DNA of 64,000 nucleotides from the NCBI RefSeq assembly GCF_004211955.1, contig NZ_RHJI01000010.1, positions 434,001-498,000 of the forward strand, written 5' to 3'. Shown piece by piece: positions 1 through 10,029 of this stretch (positions within the stretch are counted from its first letter, which is position 1; every line of letters starts with the position of its first letter). The notes beneath the pieces were generated by a model that saw nothing but the letters and a program-made list of their open reading frames with translations, did not search any database and was not told the DNA's origin. A program made the translations under genes and the position numbers. Source of the DNA: Escherichia sp. E1V33 (GTDB lineage: Bacteria; Pseudomonadota; Gammaproteobacteria; Enterobacterales; Enterobacteriaceae).

Positions 1-127
1 TGAGCAGTTCGGTGACGAACGCATCCCGCGCTTCGGGCGTTAATGGATGGTTGCCGAATAAATCATCCGCCAGTGCTGGCTGTAGGGCCAGACTCACCGC
101 GATACCTACTGAACATAGCCATTTCAT
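1..127 (-). CDS. bglX: Periplasmic beta-glucosidase BglX, N-terminal fragment
   Basis: Only the first 42 codons lie in the window; the gene runs off the left edge. The reverse strand starts at ATG (127-125) and encodes a signal peptide (MKWLCSVGIAVSLALQPALA) followed by DDLFGNHPLTPEARDAFV, which I recognise as the start of E. coli BglX. That family (glycoside hydrolase 3) hydrolyses beta-glucosides in the periplasm. It is divergent from dld, with 195 bp between the two starts for both promoters. The catalytic region is outside the window, so identity rests on the N-terminus and on the known bglX-dld neighbourhood. Confidence 0.9.
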   Translation of the reverse strand, partial: MKWLCSVGIAVSLALQPALADDLFGNHPLTPEARDAFVTELL

Positions 128-322
128 GTGGATTATTCTTCCTCTGTTGCCCGACGTGGCAGCGAAAATGGTGCAAAAGCGGTAGTTTGCCATAACCCTG
201 ATGGAGAGAGAAAAAGAAAGCTCAGTTTATTGTCTGAATTTTCAAAATATTCACTCGCTGAATTGTCATACAAGGCGCTATTCTAGTTTCTGATATTTTT
301 TCGCCACCACAAGGAGTGGAAA

Positions 323-2038
323 ATGTCTTCCATGACAACAACTGATAATAAAACCTTTTTGAATGAACTTGCCCGTCTGGTCGGTCATTCACACCTGCTC
401 ACCGATCCCGCGAAAACGGCCCGCTATCGCAAGGGCTTCCGCTCCGGTCAGGGTGACGCGCTGGCCGTTGTTCTTCCTGGCTCGCTATTGGAATTATGGC
501 GAGTACTAAAAACCTGCGTCACCGCCGACAAAATTATTCTGATGCAGGCCGCGAATACCGGTCTGACCGAAGGCTCCACGCCAAATGGTAACGATTATGA
601 TCGCGATATCGTTATCATCAGCACCCTGCGCCTCGACAAGCTGCATGTTCTCGGTAAGGGCGAACAGGTGCTGGCGTATCCTGGCACCACCCTCTATTCG
701 CTGGAGAAAGCCCTCAAACCATTAGGTCGCGAACCGCACTCGGTGATTGGTTCGTCGTGCATTGGCGCATCGGTTATCGGCGGTATCTGTAATAACTCTG
801 GCGGCTCGCTGGTGCAGCGTGGCCCGGCGTATACCGAAATGTCGTTATTCGCACGCATAGATGAAAACGGCAAGCTGACGCTGGTTAACCACCTGGGGAT
901 TGATCTGGGCGAAACGCCGGAGCAGATCCTCAGCAAGCTGGATGATGATCGCATCAAAGAAGATGATGTGCGCCACGATGGCCGTCACGCCCATGATTAT
1001 GACTATGTTCACCGCGTACGAGATATTGAGGCCGACACGCCAGCACGTTATAACGCTGACCCGGATCGCCTGTTTGAATCCTCCGGTTGCGCTGGCAAAC
1101 TGGCGGTTTTCGCAGTGCGTCTGGATACCTTTGAAGCGGAAAAAAACCAGCAGGTGTTTTATATCGGCACCAATCAGCCGGAAGTACTGACCGAGATCCG
1201 CCGCCATATTCTGGCCAATTTTGAAAATCTGCCGGTTGCCGGGGAATACATGCACCGGGATATCTACGATATTGCGGAAAAATACGGCAAAGATACCTTC
1301 CTGATGATCGACAAGCTAGGCACTGACAAGATGCCGTTATTCTTTAACATCAAGGGACGTACCGATGCGATGCTGGAGAAGGTGAAGTTCTTCCGCCCAC
1401 ACTTTACCGATCTCGCAATGCAGAAATTCAGTCATTTGTTCCCCAGTCATTTGCCACCGCGCATGAAAAGCTGGCGCGATAAATATGAACACCACCTTCT
1501 GTTAAAAATGGCGGGCGATGGTGTGGGCGAAGCCAAATCGTGGCTGGTAGATTTTTTCAAACAGGCCGAAGGCGATTTCTTTGTCTGTACGCCGGAGGAA
1601 GGGAGTAAAGCGTTTTTACACCGTTTCGCGGCAGCGGGCGCAGCGATACGTTATCAGGCGGTACATTCCGATGAAGTCGAAGACATTCTGGCACTGGATA
1701 TTGCTCTGCGGCGTAATGACACCGAGTGGTATGAACATCTGCCGCCGGAAATCGACAGCCAGTTAGTGCATAAGCTCTATTACGGGCATTTTATGTGCTA
1801 TGTCTTTCACCAGGATTACATCGTTAAGAAAGGTGTGGATGTGCATGCGTTGAAGGAACAGATGCTGGAATTGTTACGCCAGCGCGGCGCGCAATATCCT
1901 GCCGAGCATAACGTCGGTCATTTGTATAAAGCACCGGAGACGCTGCAGAAGTTTTATCGTGAAAACGATCCGACCAACAGTATGAATCCGGGGATCGGTA
2001 AAACCAGTAAACGGAAAAACTGGCAGGAAGTGGAGTAA
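323..2038 (+). CDS. dld: Quinone-dependent D-lactate dehydrogenase
   Basis: 571-residue FAD enzyme that oxidises D-lactate to pyruvate at the inner face of the cytoplasmic membrane and passes electrons to quinones. The N-terminal half is a PCMH-type FAD-binding domain, with GLTEGSTPNG and the glycine-rich stretch SSCIGASVIGGICNNSGGS at about residues 144-162. The C-terminal half is the membrane-binding and substrate cap specific to Dld. Full family length. The start is the ATG preceded by AAGGAGTGGAAA, a strong ribosome-binding site; the next ATG is three codons later. Monocistronic, divergent from bglX and closed by a REP palindrome. It differs from my memory of K-12 Dld at roughly a dozen scattered positions, which fits a different E. 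coli lineage. Confidence 0.97.
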   Translation: MSSMTTTDNKTFLNELARLVGHSHLLTDPAKTARYRKGFRSGQGDALAVVLPGSLLELWRVLKTCVTADKIILMQAANTGLTEGSTPNGNDYDRDIVIISTLRLDKLHVLGKGEQVLAYPGTTLYSLEKALKPLGREPHSVIGSSCIGASVIGGICNNSGGSLVQRGPAYTEMSLFARIDENGKLTLVNHLGIDLGETPEQILSKLDDDRIKEDDVRHDGRHAHDYDYVHRVRDIEADTPARYNADPDRLFESSGCAGKLAVFAVRLDTFEAEKNQQVFYIGTNQPEVLTEIRRHILANFENLPVAGEYMHRDIYDIAEKYGKDTFLMIDKLGTDKMPLFFNIKGRTDAMLEKVKFFRPHFTDLAMQKFSHLFPSHLPPRMKSWRDKYEHHLLLKMAGDGVGEAKSWLVDFFKQAEGDFFVCTPEEGSKAFLHRFAAAGAAIRYQAVHSDEVEDILALDIALRRNDTEWYEHLPPEIDSQLVHKLYYGHFMCYVFHQDYIVKKGVDVHALKEQMLELLRQRGAQYPAEHNVGHLYKAPETLQKFYRENDPTNSMNPGIGKTSKRKNWQEVE

Positions 2039-2049
2039 ATACGGCTGGA

Positions 2050-2079
2050 TGCCTGATGCGCAAGCATCGCATCAGGCAT
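2050..2079. repeat. REP palindrome between dld and pbpG
   Basis: The inverted repeat TGCCTGATGCG / CGCATCAGGCA has an 8-nt loop and is the typical core of an enterobacterial repetitive extragenic palindrome. It lies between the convergent ends of dld and pbpG, where such elements protect 3' ends or act in termination. Confidence 0.8.
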
Positions 2080-2099
2080 GGTGCTACGGGCAAGCAAAC

Positions 2100-3032
2100 T
2101 TAATCGTTCTGTGCTGTCTGCCCCGCCGCCGCCATCTGGGCGGCTTTTTGTTTTTTATAGCTCAACGCCGCTGCCGGAACGGGCATCACTTTGCCGGTTT
2201 CAATCCATGTACGCAGGCGGCTGGCATCGGCAAAATGGGTATATTTGCCAAACGCATCCATCACCACCAGTGCCACTGGTTTATTATTGAAAACCGTGCG
2301 CATCACCAGGCAATGCCCTGCGGCATTAGTAAAGCCGGTTTTGGTTAGCTGGATATTCCAGTTATCGCGATACACCAGATGGTTAGTATTGCGGAACGGC
2401 AGCGTATACGACGGGTTAGAGAAGGTCGCCATATCTTCACGGGTGGTACTTAACTGACCGATCAACGGATATTGTTTGGTGGCAATCAACAATTTGGTCA
2501 GATCACGGGCAGTTGAAACGTTATGCACTGATAGCCCGGTCGGTTCGACAAAGCGCGTGTTGTTCATCCCGAGAGCTTTTGCTTTCGCATTCATTGCTTT
2601 AATAAATGCGTTATAACCGCCAGGATAATGATGTGCCAGGCTCGCCGCCGCGCGGTTTTCAGAGGACATCAGGGCCAGCAGCAGCATATCTTTACGGCTG
2701 ATTTCGCTGTTCAGTCGTACGCGCGAATAGACCCCTTTCATCTCTGGCGTCTGGCTGATGTCTACTTTTAGTTTTTCATCCAGCGGCAGTCGCGCATCCA
2801 GCACAACCATCGCTGTCATTAATTTAGTGATTGAGGCAATCGGACGCACCAGATCCGGGTGGTTCGAATAGATCACTTTGTTGGTATTAAGATCAACAAT
2901 CATCGCGCTTCCGGAAGCAATTTCCGGCTGCGAAGCGGTGGTAGCGGCTGCCGTTTTCGCAGCGGCCTGCGGTGCAAAAGGCACAGCCAGCATCAGGGCC
3001 AGGCTAAATAAAGAAACTCGAAATTTCGGCAT
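2100..3032 (-). CDS. pbpG: D-alanyl-D-alanine endopeptidase (PBP7)
   Basis: 310-residue periplasmic murein DD-endopeptidase of the S11 (low-molecular-weight PBP) family, which cuts D-Ala-mDAP cross-links. A cleavable signal peptide (about residues 1-25) is followed by the three penicillin-binding motifs: SITK (Ser67, Lys70), SEN (in SSENRAAAS) and KTG (in [10 protein letters not shown]). I chose the ATG at 3032 because it places MPKFRVSLF at the head of the signal peptide. An ATG three codons upstream (3041) would add MLI, and neither start has a good Shine-Dalgarno, so the start is slightly uncertain. Convergent with dld. Confidence 0.96.
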   Translation of the reverse strand: MPKFRVSLFSLALMLAVPFAPQAAAKTAAATTASQPEIASGSAMIVDLNTNKVIYSNHPDLVRPIASITKLMTAMVVLDARLPLDEKLKVDISQTPEMKGVYSRVRLNSEISRKDMLLLALMSSENRAAASLAHHYPGGYNAFIKAMNAKAKALGMNNTRFVEPTGLSVHNVSTARDLTKLLIATKQYPLIGQLSTTREDMATFSNPSYTLPFRNTNHLVYRDNWNIQLTKTGFTNAAGHCLVMRTVFNNKPVALVVMDAFGKYTHFADASRLRTWIETGKVMPVPAAALSYKKQKAAQMAAAGQTAQND

Positions 3033-3160
3033 GATGAGCATTCAAATAGTGGTTCACGCGCACGGGTTGCGCACCGCCGGAGTAAGGATTTACTGAGGCT
3101 AGCGAAGCCATCATAACGAGCAAAAAGTGCGGTCGTCAAAGGAGAATCGTGAGGAAATGC

Positions 3161-3190
3161 TGCATTGCTGACATTTACGCCAGCAATGCA
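3161..3190 (-). terminator. Hairpin downstream of yohC
   Basis: A perfect 10-bp stem (TGCATTGCTG / CAGCAATGCA) with a 10-nt loop lies 16 bp beyond the yohC stop codon. On the reverse strand it is followed by only a short T run (ATTTCC). It is therefore a weak intrinsic terminator or a 3'-protecting stem between yohC and pbpG. Confidence 0.5.
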
Positions 3191-3205
3191 ACGCAAATGA
3201 ACTTT

Positions 3206-3793
3206 CTAGAACAGACGATAACCGTAACCCCAAAGTATGACGGTAAGGGCGAGCAGGACTTCCAGTACCAGCACACCAATCGCCAGTGTCGAACTGGAGA
3301 AGCTAAGACCTTCCTCTTTGTTGATATTCAGGAAGCTTGGAATACCGAGATAAAGTAGATACCCCGTGTAAAACAGCGCCACCGTGCCGACCAGAGCACA
3401 CAGCCAGACCAGCGGGTAAAGCGCTACCAGACCGCTCAAAAACAGCGGCGTCGCGACGTATCCCGCGAAGACCATACAATGCGCAAGCGACGGGCGCTGG
3501 GGGTAATTGCGCGCCATCCACCAGATGACCCGCCCCATCACCGCGACCCCAGCCAGCATAACGCCATAAAACAAGACAGCCAACGCCAGTCCGGTAAACC
3601 AGGATAACTTCAGGATAGTGCCATCGCCAAAATTCCAGCCGATTTGCGTGGTGCCAATGAAGGCGCAAATCACCGGAATCGCCGCCATCAGCAAAACGTG
3701 GTGGGTGTAGTGATGAGAAATCGTTTCGTTTTCACGATTAATCACCTGCATTTCACGATCGGGATGGGAAAACAATCCCCAGACATGGCTCAT
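3206..3793 (-). CDS. yohC: Yip1-family inner membrane protein YohC
   Basis: 195-residue integral membrane protein with about five hydrophobic segments (for example HHVLLMAAIPVICAFIG, LALAVLFYGVMLAGVAVMG and the C-terminal LAIGVLVLEVLLALTVILWG). It belongs to the Yip1/YohC family, whose bacterial function is unknown. The start at 3793 is preceded on its strand by AAGGGGGCGGT, a very strong ribosome-binding site. An upstream in-frame start would add only eight residues and lacks that support. Divergent from yohD. Confidence 0.92.
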   Translation of the reverse strand: MSHVWGLFSHPDREMQVINRENETISHHYTHHVLLMAAIPVICAFIGTTQIGWNFGDGTILKLSWFTGLALAVLFYGVMLAGVAVMGRVIWWMARNYPQRPSLAHCMVFAGYVATPLFLSGLVALYPLVWLCALVGTVALFYTGYLLYLGIPSFLNINKEEGLSFSSSTLAIGVLVLEVLLALTVILWGYGYRLF

Positions 3794-3961
3794 ACCGCCC
3801 CCTTGTTGTGAGTTCATGAACCTGACAGTTCAAGTATAAGCCAGCTTGTGATTATTTTTTGCACACCCACTAAATTAGTGCACTACCCAGCGGGGCTTTT
3901 CCTGCGTGAATGATTTACTGGGTGTATGCTTACAGGCAACCAAAGGGAGACAGACTGGCCT

Positions 3962-4540
3962 ATGGATATTAATACACTTATTTCACAATATGGTTATGCG
4001 GCGCTGATACTCGGCAGTCTGGCAGAGGGTGAAACCGTCACCTTGCTCGGTGGTGTCGCGGCGCATCAGGGGCTGCTGAAATTCCCGCTGGTGGTACTTT
4101 CCGTAGCACTCGGCGGCATGATTGGCGACCAGGCGCTTTATCTGTGCGGACGGCGGTTTGGCGGCAAGCTGTTACACCGTTTCTCAAAACATCAGGACAA
4201 AATCGAGCATGCACAAAAGCTGATCCAACGCCATCCGTATCTGTTTGTTATTGGTACACGTTTTATGTATGGCTTTCGGGTGATTGGCCCGACGCTGATT
4301 GGCGCCAGTCAGCTACCGCCGAAAATATTTCTACCGCTGAATATTCTCGGCGCATTTGCCTGGGCGCTGATTTTTACCACCATTGGCTACGCAGGTGGCC
4401 AGGTGATTGCGCCGTGGTTGCACGATCTTGACCAACATTTGAAGCACTGGGTTTGGTTGATTCTGGTTGTGGCTCTGGTGGTTGGTGTTCCCTGGTGGCT
4501 GAAACGGCGCGGGAAGAAAAAGCCGGATCATCTGGCGTAA
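3962..4540 (+). CDS. yohD: DedA-family membrane protein YohD
   Basis: 192-residue member of the DedA/VTT family. The N-terminal amphipathic helix (MDINTLISQYGYAALILGS) is followed by the signature GETVTLLGGVAAHQG, the conserved G-(F/Y)-R-V-I-G-P segment (YGFRVIGPTLIGAS) and C-terminal membrane spans ending in a basic tail (KRRGKKK). DedA proteins are linked to membrane homeostasis and undecaprenyl-phosphate or lipid flipping; the precise role of YohD is not established. The start at 3962 gives the usual length. A further-upstream start would add a non-conserved 12-residue tail. Confidence 0.92.
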   Translation: MDINTLISQYGYAALILGSLAEGETVTLLGGVAAHQGLLKFPLVVLSVALGGMIGDQALYLCGRRFGGKLLHRFSKHQDKIEHAQKLIQRHPYLFVIGTRFMYGFRVIGPTLIGASQLPPKIFLPLNILGAFAWALIFTTIGYAGGQVIAPWLHDLDQHLKHWVWLILVVALVVGVPWWLKRRGKKKPDHLA

Positions 4541-4564
4541 AGCAGTTGCCACAGATAAGCATTC

Positions 4565-4730
4565 ACGCCACATCCGGCACCGGGTGTTCCATGCCTGATG
4601 CGACGCTGGCGCGTCTTATCAAGCCTACCAAACGTGACCGGCCTGTAGGTCGGATAAGGCGTTCGCGCCGCATCCGACATCCGGGGCACCATGCCTGATG
4701 CGACGCTTGCGCGTCTTATCATGCCTACAT
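4565..4730. repeat. BIME: three REP units between yohD and yohF
   Basis: Three REP-type palindromic units lie in alternating orientation: one near 4591-4625 (GCCTGATGCGACGC with GCGTCTTATC), an inverted one near 4641-4679 (GTCGGATAAGGCG with CGCCGCATCCGAC) and a third near 4691-4727 that closely repeats the first. This is a bacterial interspersed mosaic element between two convergent genes. It probably stabilises both 3' ends and may bind DNA gyrase. Confidence 0.88.
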
Positions 4731-4766
4731 AAATATTCCCCATTGAAATAGCCACGCCCCATTCCG

Positions 4767-5528
4767 CTACTCCGGCTTAAACTGCGGATTTGCCAACATA
4801 AAGCCGCCATCGACAATCAACGACTGCCCAGTGGTGTAATTGGCGCCTTCGGAACATAACCATGCCACCAGGCTGGCAATCTCATGCGTTGCGCCGAAAC
4901 GTCGCAGGGGAATCGAAGGCTCCGCATCGGGCTTCACATCGCCGTCATCCATTCCGTTCATTGGTGTAGCAATCGCGCCAGGCGCGACCGCATTTACCAG
5001 AATCTTGTGTCGCACCAGCTCCAGCGCCATCGCTTTAGTTAGCCCGCCGAGCGCATGTTTAGCGGCGGTGTAGGCGCTGGCATCCGGCAACGGCGTATGT
5101 TCATGCACCGAAGTAATGTTGATGATTCGACCGCCCTGCCCTTGTTTCACCATCTGGCGGGCAGCAATTTGCGAGCATAAAAATGCACCATCGACATCAA
5201 CGGTAAAAATCTTTCGCCACTCATCAAAAGCCATTTCAAGAAACGGCGCTTTGGCCATCGCGCCCGCGTTATTCACCAACACATCAATACGCCCCAGCCG
5301 TTGAATGAGTTTCTCCAGCGCCCTGGCACCGTCGGGCAAATTGCCGAGATCAAGTTGCACAATCTCCGCACGTACACCGTGGCTAACCACCTCACGGGCG
5401 GTATCTTTTGCCCCGGCTTCATCTGAGTGCCAGGTAATGCCAATATCAAAACCTTGCTGCGCCAGTAATAACGCGCACTCTTTACCTATCCCTGAATCAG
5501 AAGCGGTAATAATCGCGACCTGTGCCAT
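4767..5528 (-). CDS. yohF: Short-chain dehydrogenase/reductase YohF
   Basis: 253-residue classical SDR. The NAD(P)-binding TASDSGIG motif is at residues 8-15, NNAG marks the core strand, and the catalytic Ser is in ITSVHEH with Tyr-x-x-x-Lys as YTAAK. The N-terminal Rossmann fold and C-terminal PG motif (APGAIATPM) are intact. The physiological substrate is not known from sequence; family members reduce carbonyls such as acetoin or diacetyl. The start at 5528 begins the Rossmann strand directly (MAQVAIITAS). An upstream extension would run through intergenic DNA and into the end of mdtQ. It is read in the same direction as mdtQ, 52 bp downstream of it. Confidence 0.94.
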   Translation of the reverse strand: MAQVAIITASDSGIGKECALLLAQQGFDIGITWHSDEAGAKDTAREVVSHGVRAEIVQLDLGNLPDGARALEKLIQRLGRIDVLVNNAGAMAKAPFLEMAFDEWRKIFTVDVDGAFLCSQIAARQMVKQGQGGRIINITSVHEHTPLPDASAYTAAKHALGGLTKAMALELVRHKILVNAVAPGAIATPMNGMDDGDVKPDAEPSIPLRRFGATHEIASLVAWLCSEGANYTTGQSLIVDGGFMLANPQFKPE

Positions 5529-5580
5529 TGATTTCTCCACCTGACGCTGACTAAACGTTAAGTATAGAAGGCGCTTATCA

Positions 5581-7017
5581 TCAGCGTTTGTAGCCCCCAC
5601 CCAGCGCACTAGTGAGTTGAATGGAGGCATCCAGCCATTGCCCTTGCAAAAGCAGGCCGTTGGCTCGTTCGCGAAGCGCCGGAATTCTGGCTTCACTGAC
5701 ACGGGAACCAGCGATGATGCCCGCGTTAAATCGCGCCTGCTCCAGCCCCACCACACGCAAGGCATCGCGCTCAATTTGAGCCTGATGCTGGTTTTTCTCT
5801 GCCAGTGTCTGAACCTGACTCGCCGCCCGCGCCACATCATTCACCGCTTCGACCACTGCTTTATTGTAGTTGGCAATCGACAAGTTGCTTTCGGCTTTCG
5901 TAATGTCAAGATTGGCGTTAAGTCTGCCACTGTCGAATATTGGCAATGTCAGCCCCGCCGTGACGCCCATCTGTTGGGCGGAACTACGAAAAAGATCGCT
6001 TAGATGCAAAGCATCCTGTTGCAGGAAGGCCATCAGATTGATGTCGGGATAAAATGCCGCTTTTGCTGCGTCGATGGTACTTAACGACGACTCGACATAC
6101 CAATGTGCCGCCTGCAAATCTGCCCGCCGGGCCAGCAAGGAATATCCCAGTTCATCAGGAAGCTGGCTTGCCACTTTCGGCAACGTGACCGGATGCAGCT
6201 TCAATGCGCTTTTCTGATGGTTGGTGAGCGCACTTAATCGCGCCTCAATAATTTTCATCTTACCCGCAACATCGTTGAGCTGTTGCTGGGTCTTACTGGC
6301 ATTAATATCGGTTTCCACACCTTCAACCGAAGAGGTAATTCCACGCTGATAGAGCTGACGATCGGTCGCAATAATGGTGTTCTGTTCTTTATCGATTTGC
6401 TGCAAGACAGTGTTCAAAGCCGCCTGGGTTTGCCACTCCCAGTACAGGCGTGCCACGCTGCCAGCCAGCAATTGCCGGGTCTGCTCACGTTCAGCCGCCC
6501 GCGCTTTAACCGTCCCCAGGCGAGCAGTAACTTCCGCCCGATTCTTTCCCCAGATATCAAGATGCCAGCCCGCCGTTAAACCAAATGTACCGTTGGTGTA
6601 CCACGGCCCCGTGGTACCGGCAGCAGGATCGTTCAGGGCAAACGGCCCCATTAACCCTTCAGCCGACATTTTTTGCCGCTCCATATCAGCAGAAAAATCT
6701 ACCTGCGGGCCATCATGGGTCGCTACGGCTTTCGCCTGCGCTTCAGCCAGTTGAATGCGCTGTTCAGCCACCTGCATATCCGGCGCGTTCTGTATTGCAT
6801 TATTAATTAAGGAAGTGAGTTGATTATCCTGATATTCCAGCCACCACTGGCTGTCTGGCCAACCGTTTTTCAATGCCGCAGGTAACGCCGTGTCCACTTG
6901 TGTGGCAGGCGTTTGCAGGCTTAACGCCTGGCGAGTTTCGTGCTCAGGCGCACATCCAGCCAACAAAATTAAAAATGGAAAACAAACGCTTGCTGCATTA
7001 AATGAATCACGATTCAT
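5581..7017 (-). CDS. mdtQ: Outer-membrane efflux lipoprotein MdtQ, intact
   Basis: 478-residue TolC/OprM-type outer membrane factor of the NodT lipoprotein class, expected to form a trimeric channel paired with an RND or MFS pump and an adaptor. The signal peptide ends in a lipobox (LLAGC, Cys22). The body has the two OMF repeats with long alpha-helical regions (for example VAEQRIQLAEAQAKAVA, and the C-terminal copy near RDALRVVGLEQARFNAG). No stop or frameshift is present. In K-12, from memory, this locus is split into yohG and yohH and annotated as a pseudogene, so this strain has the ancestral full-length form. No pump or adaptor gene is adjacent. Confidence 0.93.
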   Translation of the reverse strand: MNRDSFNAASVCFPFLILLAGCAPEHETRQALSLQTPATQVDTALPAALKNGWPDSQWWLEYQDNQLTSLINNAIQNAPDMQVAEQRIQLAEAQAKAVATHDGPQVDFSADMERQKMSAEGLMGPFALNDPAAGTTGPWYTNGTFGLTAGWHLDIWGKNRAEVTARLGTVKARAAEREQTRQLLAGSVARLYWEWQTQAALNTVLQQIDKEQNTIIATDRQLYQRGITSSVEGVETDINASKTQQQLNDVAGKMKIIEARLSALTNHQKSALKLHPVTLPKVASQLPDELGYSLLARRADLQAAHWYVESSLSTIDAAKAAFYPDINLMAFLQQDALHLSDLFRSSAQQMGVTAGLTLPIFDSGRLNANLDITKAESNLSIANYNKAVVEAVNDVARAASQVQTLAEKNQHQAQIERDALRVVGLEQARFNAGIIAGSRVSEARIPALRERANGLLLQGQWLDASIQLTSALGGGYKR

Positions 7018-7239
7018 GGGGAATAATCAGGTAAGAAACGGTGCGCGGAGATTACCGTGTGTGGCGATATATTTTTTAGTTTCGCGTGGCAATACATCAG
7101 CGGAAATAAAACGACATATCCAGAAAAATATACAGTAAGTGAATGATATCCTCTGATTTATCTTAATCGTTTATGGATGACGGCAAAGAGTTTCATTTTT
7201 TCCTATACTTACTCAGCACTCACAAATAAAGGAACGCCA

Positions 7240-7323
7240 ATGAAAATTATACTCTGGGCCGTATTGATTATTTTCCTGATTGGGCTACTGGTGGTGACTG
7301 GCGTATTTAAGATGATATTTTAA
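7240..7323 (+). CDS. yohP: Small single-span membrane protein YohP
   Basis: 27-codon gene whose product is almost entirely one hydrophobic helix (ILWAVLIIFLIGLLVVTGVF) ending in KMIF. It matches the known E. coli small inner-membrane protein YohP; its function is unknown. The ATG is preceded by AAAGGAACGCCA, a good ribosome-binding site about 7 nt upstream. It has its own upstream region of about 220 bp, divergent from mdtQ. No hairpin with a T run follows directly; the structured element described below begins about 70 bp downstream. Confidence 0.9.
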   Translation: MKIILWAVLIIFLIGLLVVTGVFKMIF

Positions 7324-7390
7324 AAATCAGATATGGCATATAAGTCGTCAGGCTAGTAATTAGATGTTTTGTGTACTTGATTTGCAAACA

Positions 7391-7626
7391 GCTCTGGTGT
7401 TGGTGGCGTCAAAATCGCTGAAGCGTTCCCCGAAGGCCGGGGCAGCCCACATGGATGTGGGCTGAGGGCGCGTCTTACAGGGACGTTACCTCGCGCCCGA
7501 CCCGGTAGCCGAAGGGGATAAGCTGAAGGTACCGCGCAGCGGCGATTTTGTTCGCCAGAGCCCGGGGGTGCAGGGGGAGGAGGCGATTGTCCTCCCCCTG
7601 CGCGCTCCTTGCGCCAGTAGCAATAT
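7391..7626. repeat. GC-rich multi-hairpin non-coding element, repeat-like
   Basis: This stretch fills the yohP-dusC gap and is much richer in G+C than its surroundings. It contains four consecutive inverted repeats: CCCCG/CGGGG (about 7428-7442), AGCCCACAT/ATGTGGGCT with a 2-nt loop (7444-7463), GGGCGCG/CGCGCCC (7466-7498), and a perfect 12-bp stem GCAGGGGGAGGA/TCCTCCCCCTGC with an 8-nt loop (7570-7601). An open frame of 65 codons on the reverse strand crosses it but looks fortuitous. From memory, similar sequence recurs between genes in E. coli genomes, but I cannot name the family with certainty. It could be a dispersed repeat or a structured RNA. Confidence 0.6.
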
Positions 7627-7690
7627 GTGGCTTAGCTCATGAAAGGAGCGCAACAAGACGATGAAGCTGAATAAGCGATTCATTGTCTCT

Positions 7691-7725
7691 GATAAGCTGC
7701 GATTCCACTATTATCGCAGCTTATC
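7691..7725 (-). terminator. Palindrome spanning the dusC stop codon
   Basis: Perfect 13-bp arms GATAAGCTGCGAT / ATCGCAGCTTATC are separated by 9 nt. The distal arm overlaps the last codons of dusC. No T tract follows on the reverse strand. It may act as the dusC 3'-end stem, or it may be the border of the structured element next to it. Confidence 0.5.
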
Positions 7726-8661
7726 GATATCAATTGCCTGAATAGCCCTTGCAATATCAGGGGAATTATTCAACACCCGAACATGCTGAAATAATTTCGT
7801 TGCTTCATCGTATTCTTTACGCAAATAACTCAACCACTGCTTAATCCGCGCAACATGATATAACCCGGTATCATCCTGCTTTTCCAGACGGGTATACTTT
7901 TGCAGCAATGCAACGACCTCCGGCCACGGCATTCGCGGTTCGTTATATTTCACCACCCGGCTCAGGTTGGGAATATTGAGCGCCCCGCGACCAATCATCA
8001 CTGCGTCGCAGCCGCTGATCGCCATGCACTGTTGCGCACTCTGCCAGTCCCAGATTTCACCGTTGGCAATCACCGGAATATTCAGCCGCTGGCGTATCTC
8101 GCCAATCGCCCGCCAGTCGATATGCTCTGCACGGTAACCCTGTTCTTTTGTCCGCCCATGCACTACCAGTTCCGTCGCTCCGGCTTGCTGAACAGCATCG
8201 GCAATTTCAAATTTCTTCTCGCCATTGTCCCAGCCCAGACGCACTTTCACGCTGACGGGCAAATGCGCAGGTACGGCTTCACGCATCGCTTTCGCGCCCT
8301 GGTAAATGAGCTCGGGATCTTTCAGTAACGTTGCCCCACCGCCGCTGCCGTTGACCGTTTTCGACGGGCAGCCGCAGTTAAGATCCACGCCCCAGGAACC
8401 TAACTCCACCGCACGGGCGGCGTTCTCTGCCAGCCACTGCGGGAACTGCCCCAGCAACTGTACGCGCACCAACGTACCTGAAGGAGTACGGCTGGCGTTT
8501 TGTAGCTCAGGGCAAATGCGATGAAAAACTTTTACCGGCAGCAGTTGATCCACCACGCGAACAAACTCAGTGATGCACAGATCGTAGTCGTTAACTTCGG
8601 TCAGCAATTCGCGCACCAGAGAGTCAAGTACCCCCTCCATTGGCGCCAGTAACACACGCAT
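7711..8661 (-). CDS. dusC: tRNA-dihydrouridine(16) synthase
   Basis: 316-residue flavoenzyme that reduces U16 in the D-loop of tRNAs with NADPH. The N-terminal TIM barrel binds FMN and carries the Dus signature [18 protein letters not shown], with the catalytic Cys98 that protonates the uracil ring. HGRTKEQGY and ANGEIWD are further Dus motifs, and the C-terminal helical domain recognises tRNA. The start at 8661 gives [11 protein letters not shown], the conserved Dus N-terminus. The upstream extension (30 residues) is not family-like. The C-terminus ends IDKLR, one residue longer than I remember for K-12, where the palindrome crosses the stop. Confidence 0.95.
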   Translation of the reverse strand: MRVLLAPMEGVLDSLVRELLTEVNDYDLCITEFVRVVDQLLPVKVFHRICPELQNASRTPSGTLVRVQLLGQFPQWLAENAARAVELGSWGVDLNCGCPSKTVNGSGGGATLLKDPELIYQGAKAMREAVPAHLPVSVKVRLGWDNGEKKFEIADAVQQAGATELVVHGRTKEQGYRAEHIDWRAIGEIRQRLNIPVIANGEIWDWQSAQQCMAISGCDAVMIGRGALNIPNLSRVVKYNEPRMPWPEVVALLQKYTRLEKQDDTGLYHVARIKQWLSYLRKEYDEATKLFQHVRVLNNSPDIARAIQAIDIDKLR

Positions 8662-8898
8662 ATCATCACCCGCAAAAAAATGAGGCGCTATGTTAGCGCC
8701 TCCGGTCAGCGGATTAAAGGTCTGCCGAGTGAGATTGCTGCAAAGCTGCAATCCCTCTCTATGCTTGATCTATGGCAGGCACGCTTTCTGTTGCAAAAAA
8801 GCAGATCTGCCTGAGTTCGCTACTCACATCGTCATACCCAGGCGTGAAAAATAAGCGATGAATTCTTAATGTGATCGGTAGCACGTTTTACGAATTAA

Positions 8899-10025
<1,127 letters not shown>

Positions 10026-10029
10026 AATT

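Noticed and set aside
845-1255. 136-codon reverse frame within dld
   Set aside because: Antisense to the conserved FAD domain of dld, with no recognisable product or ribosome-binding site.
4565-4730. Repeats between yohD and yohF as a possible CRISPR array
   Set aside because: The units alternate in orientation and are REP palindromes without regular spacers. No cas gene is near.
7486-7683. 65-codon open frame on the reverse strand across the structured element
   Set aside because: No convincing ribosome-binding site was identified. The frame passes through the GC-rich hairpins, and low-complexity residues (Ser, Arg, Pro) follow the inverted repeats. It is most likely an accident of composition.
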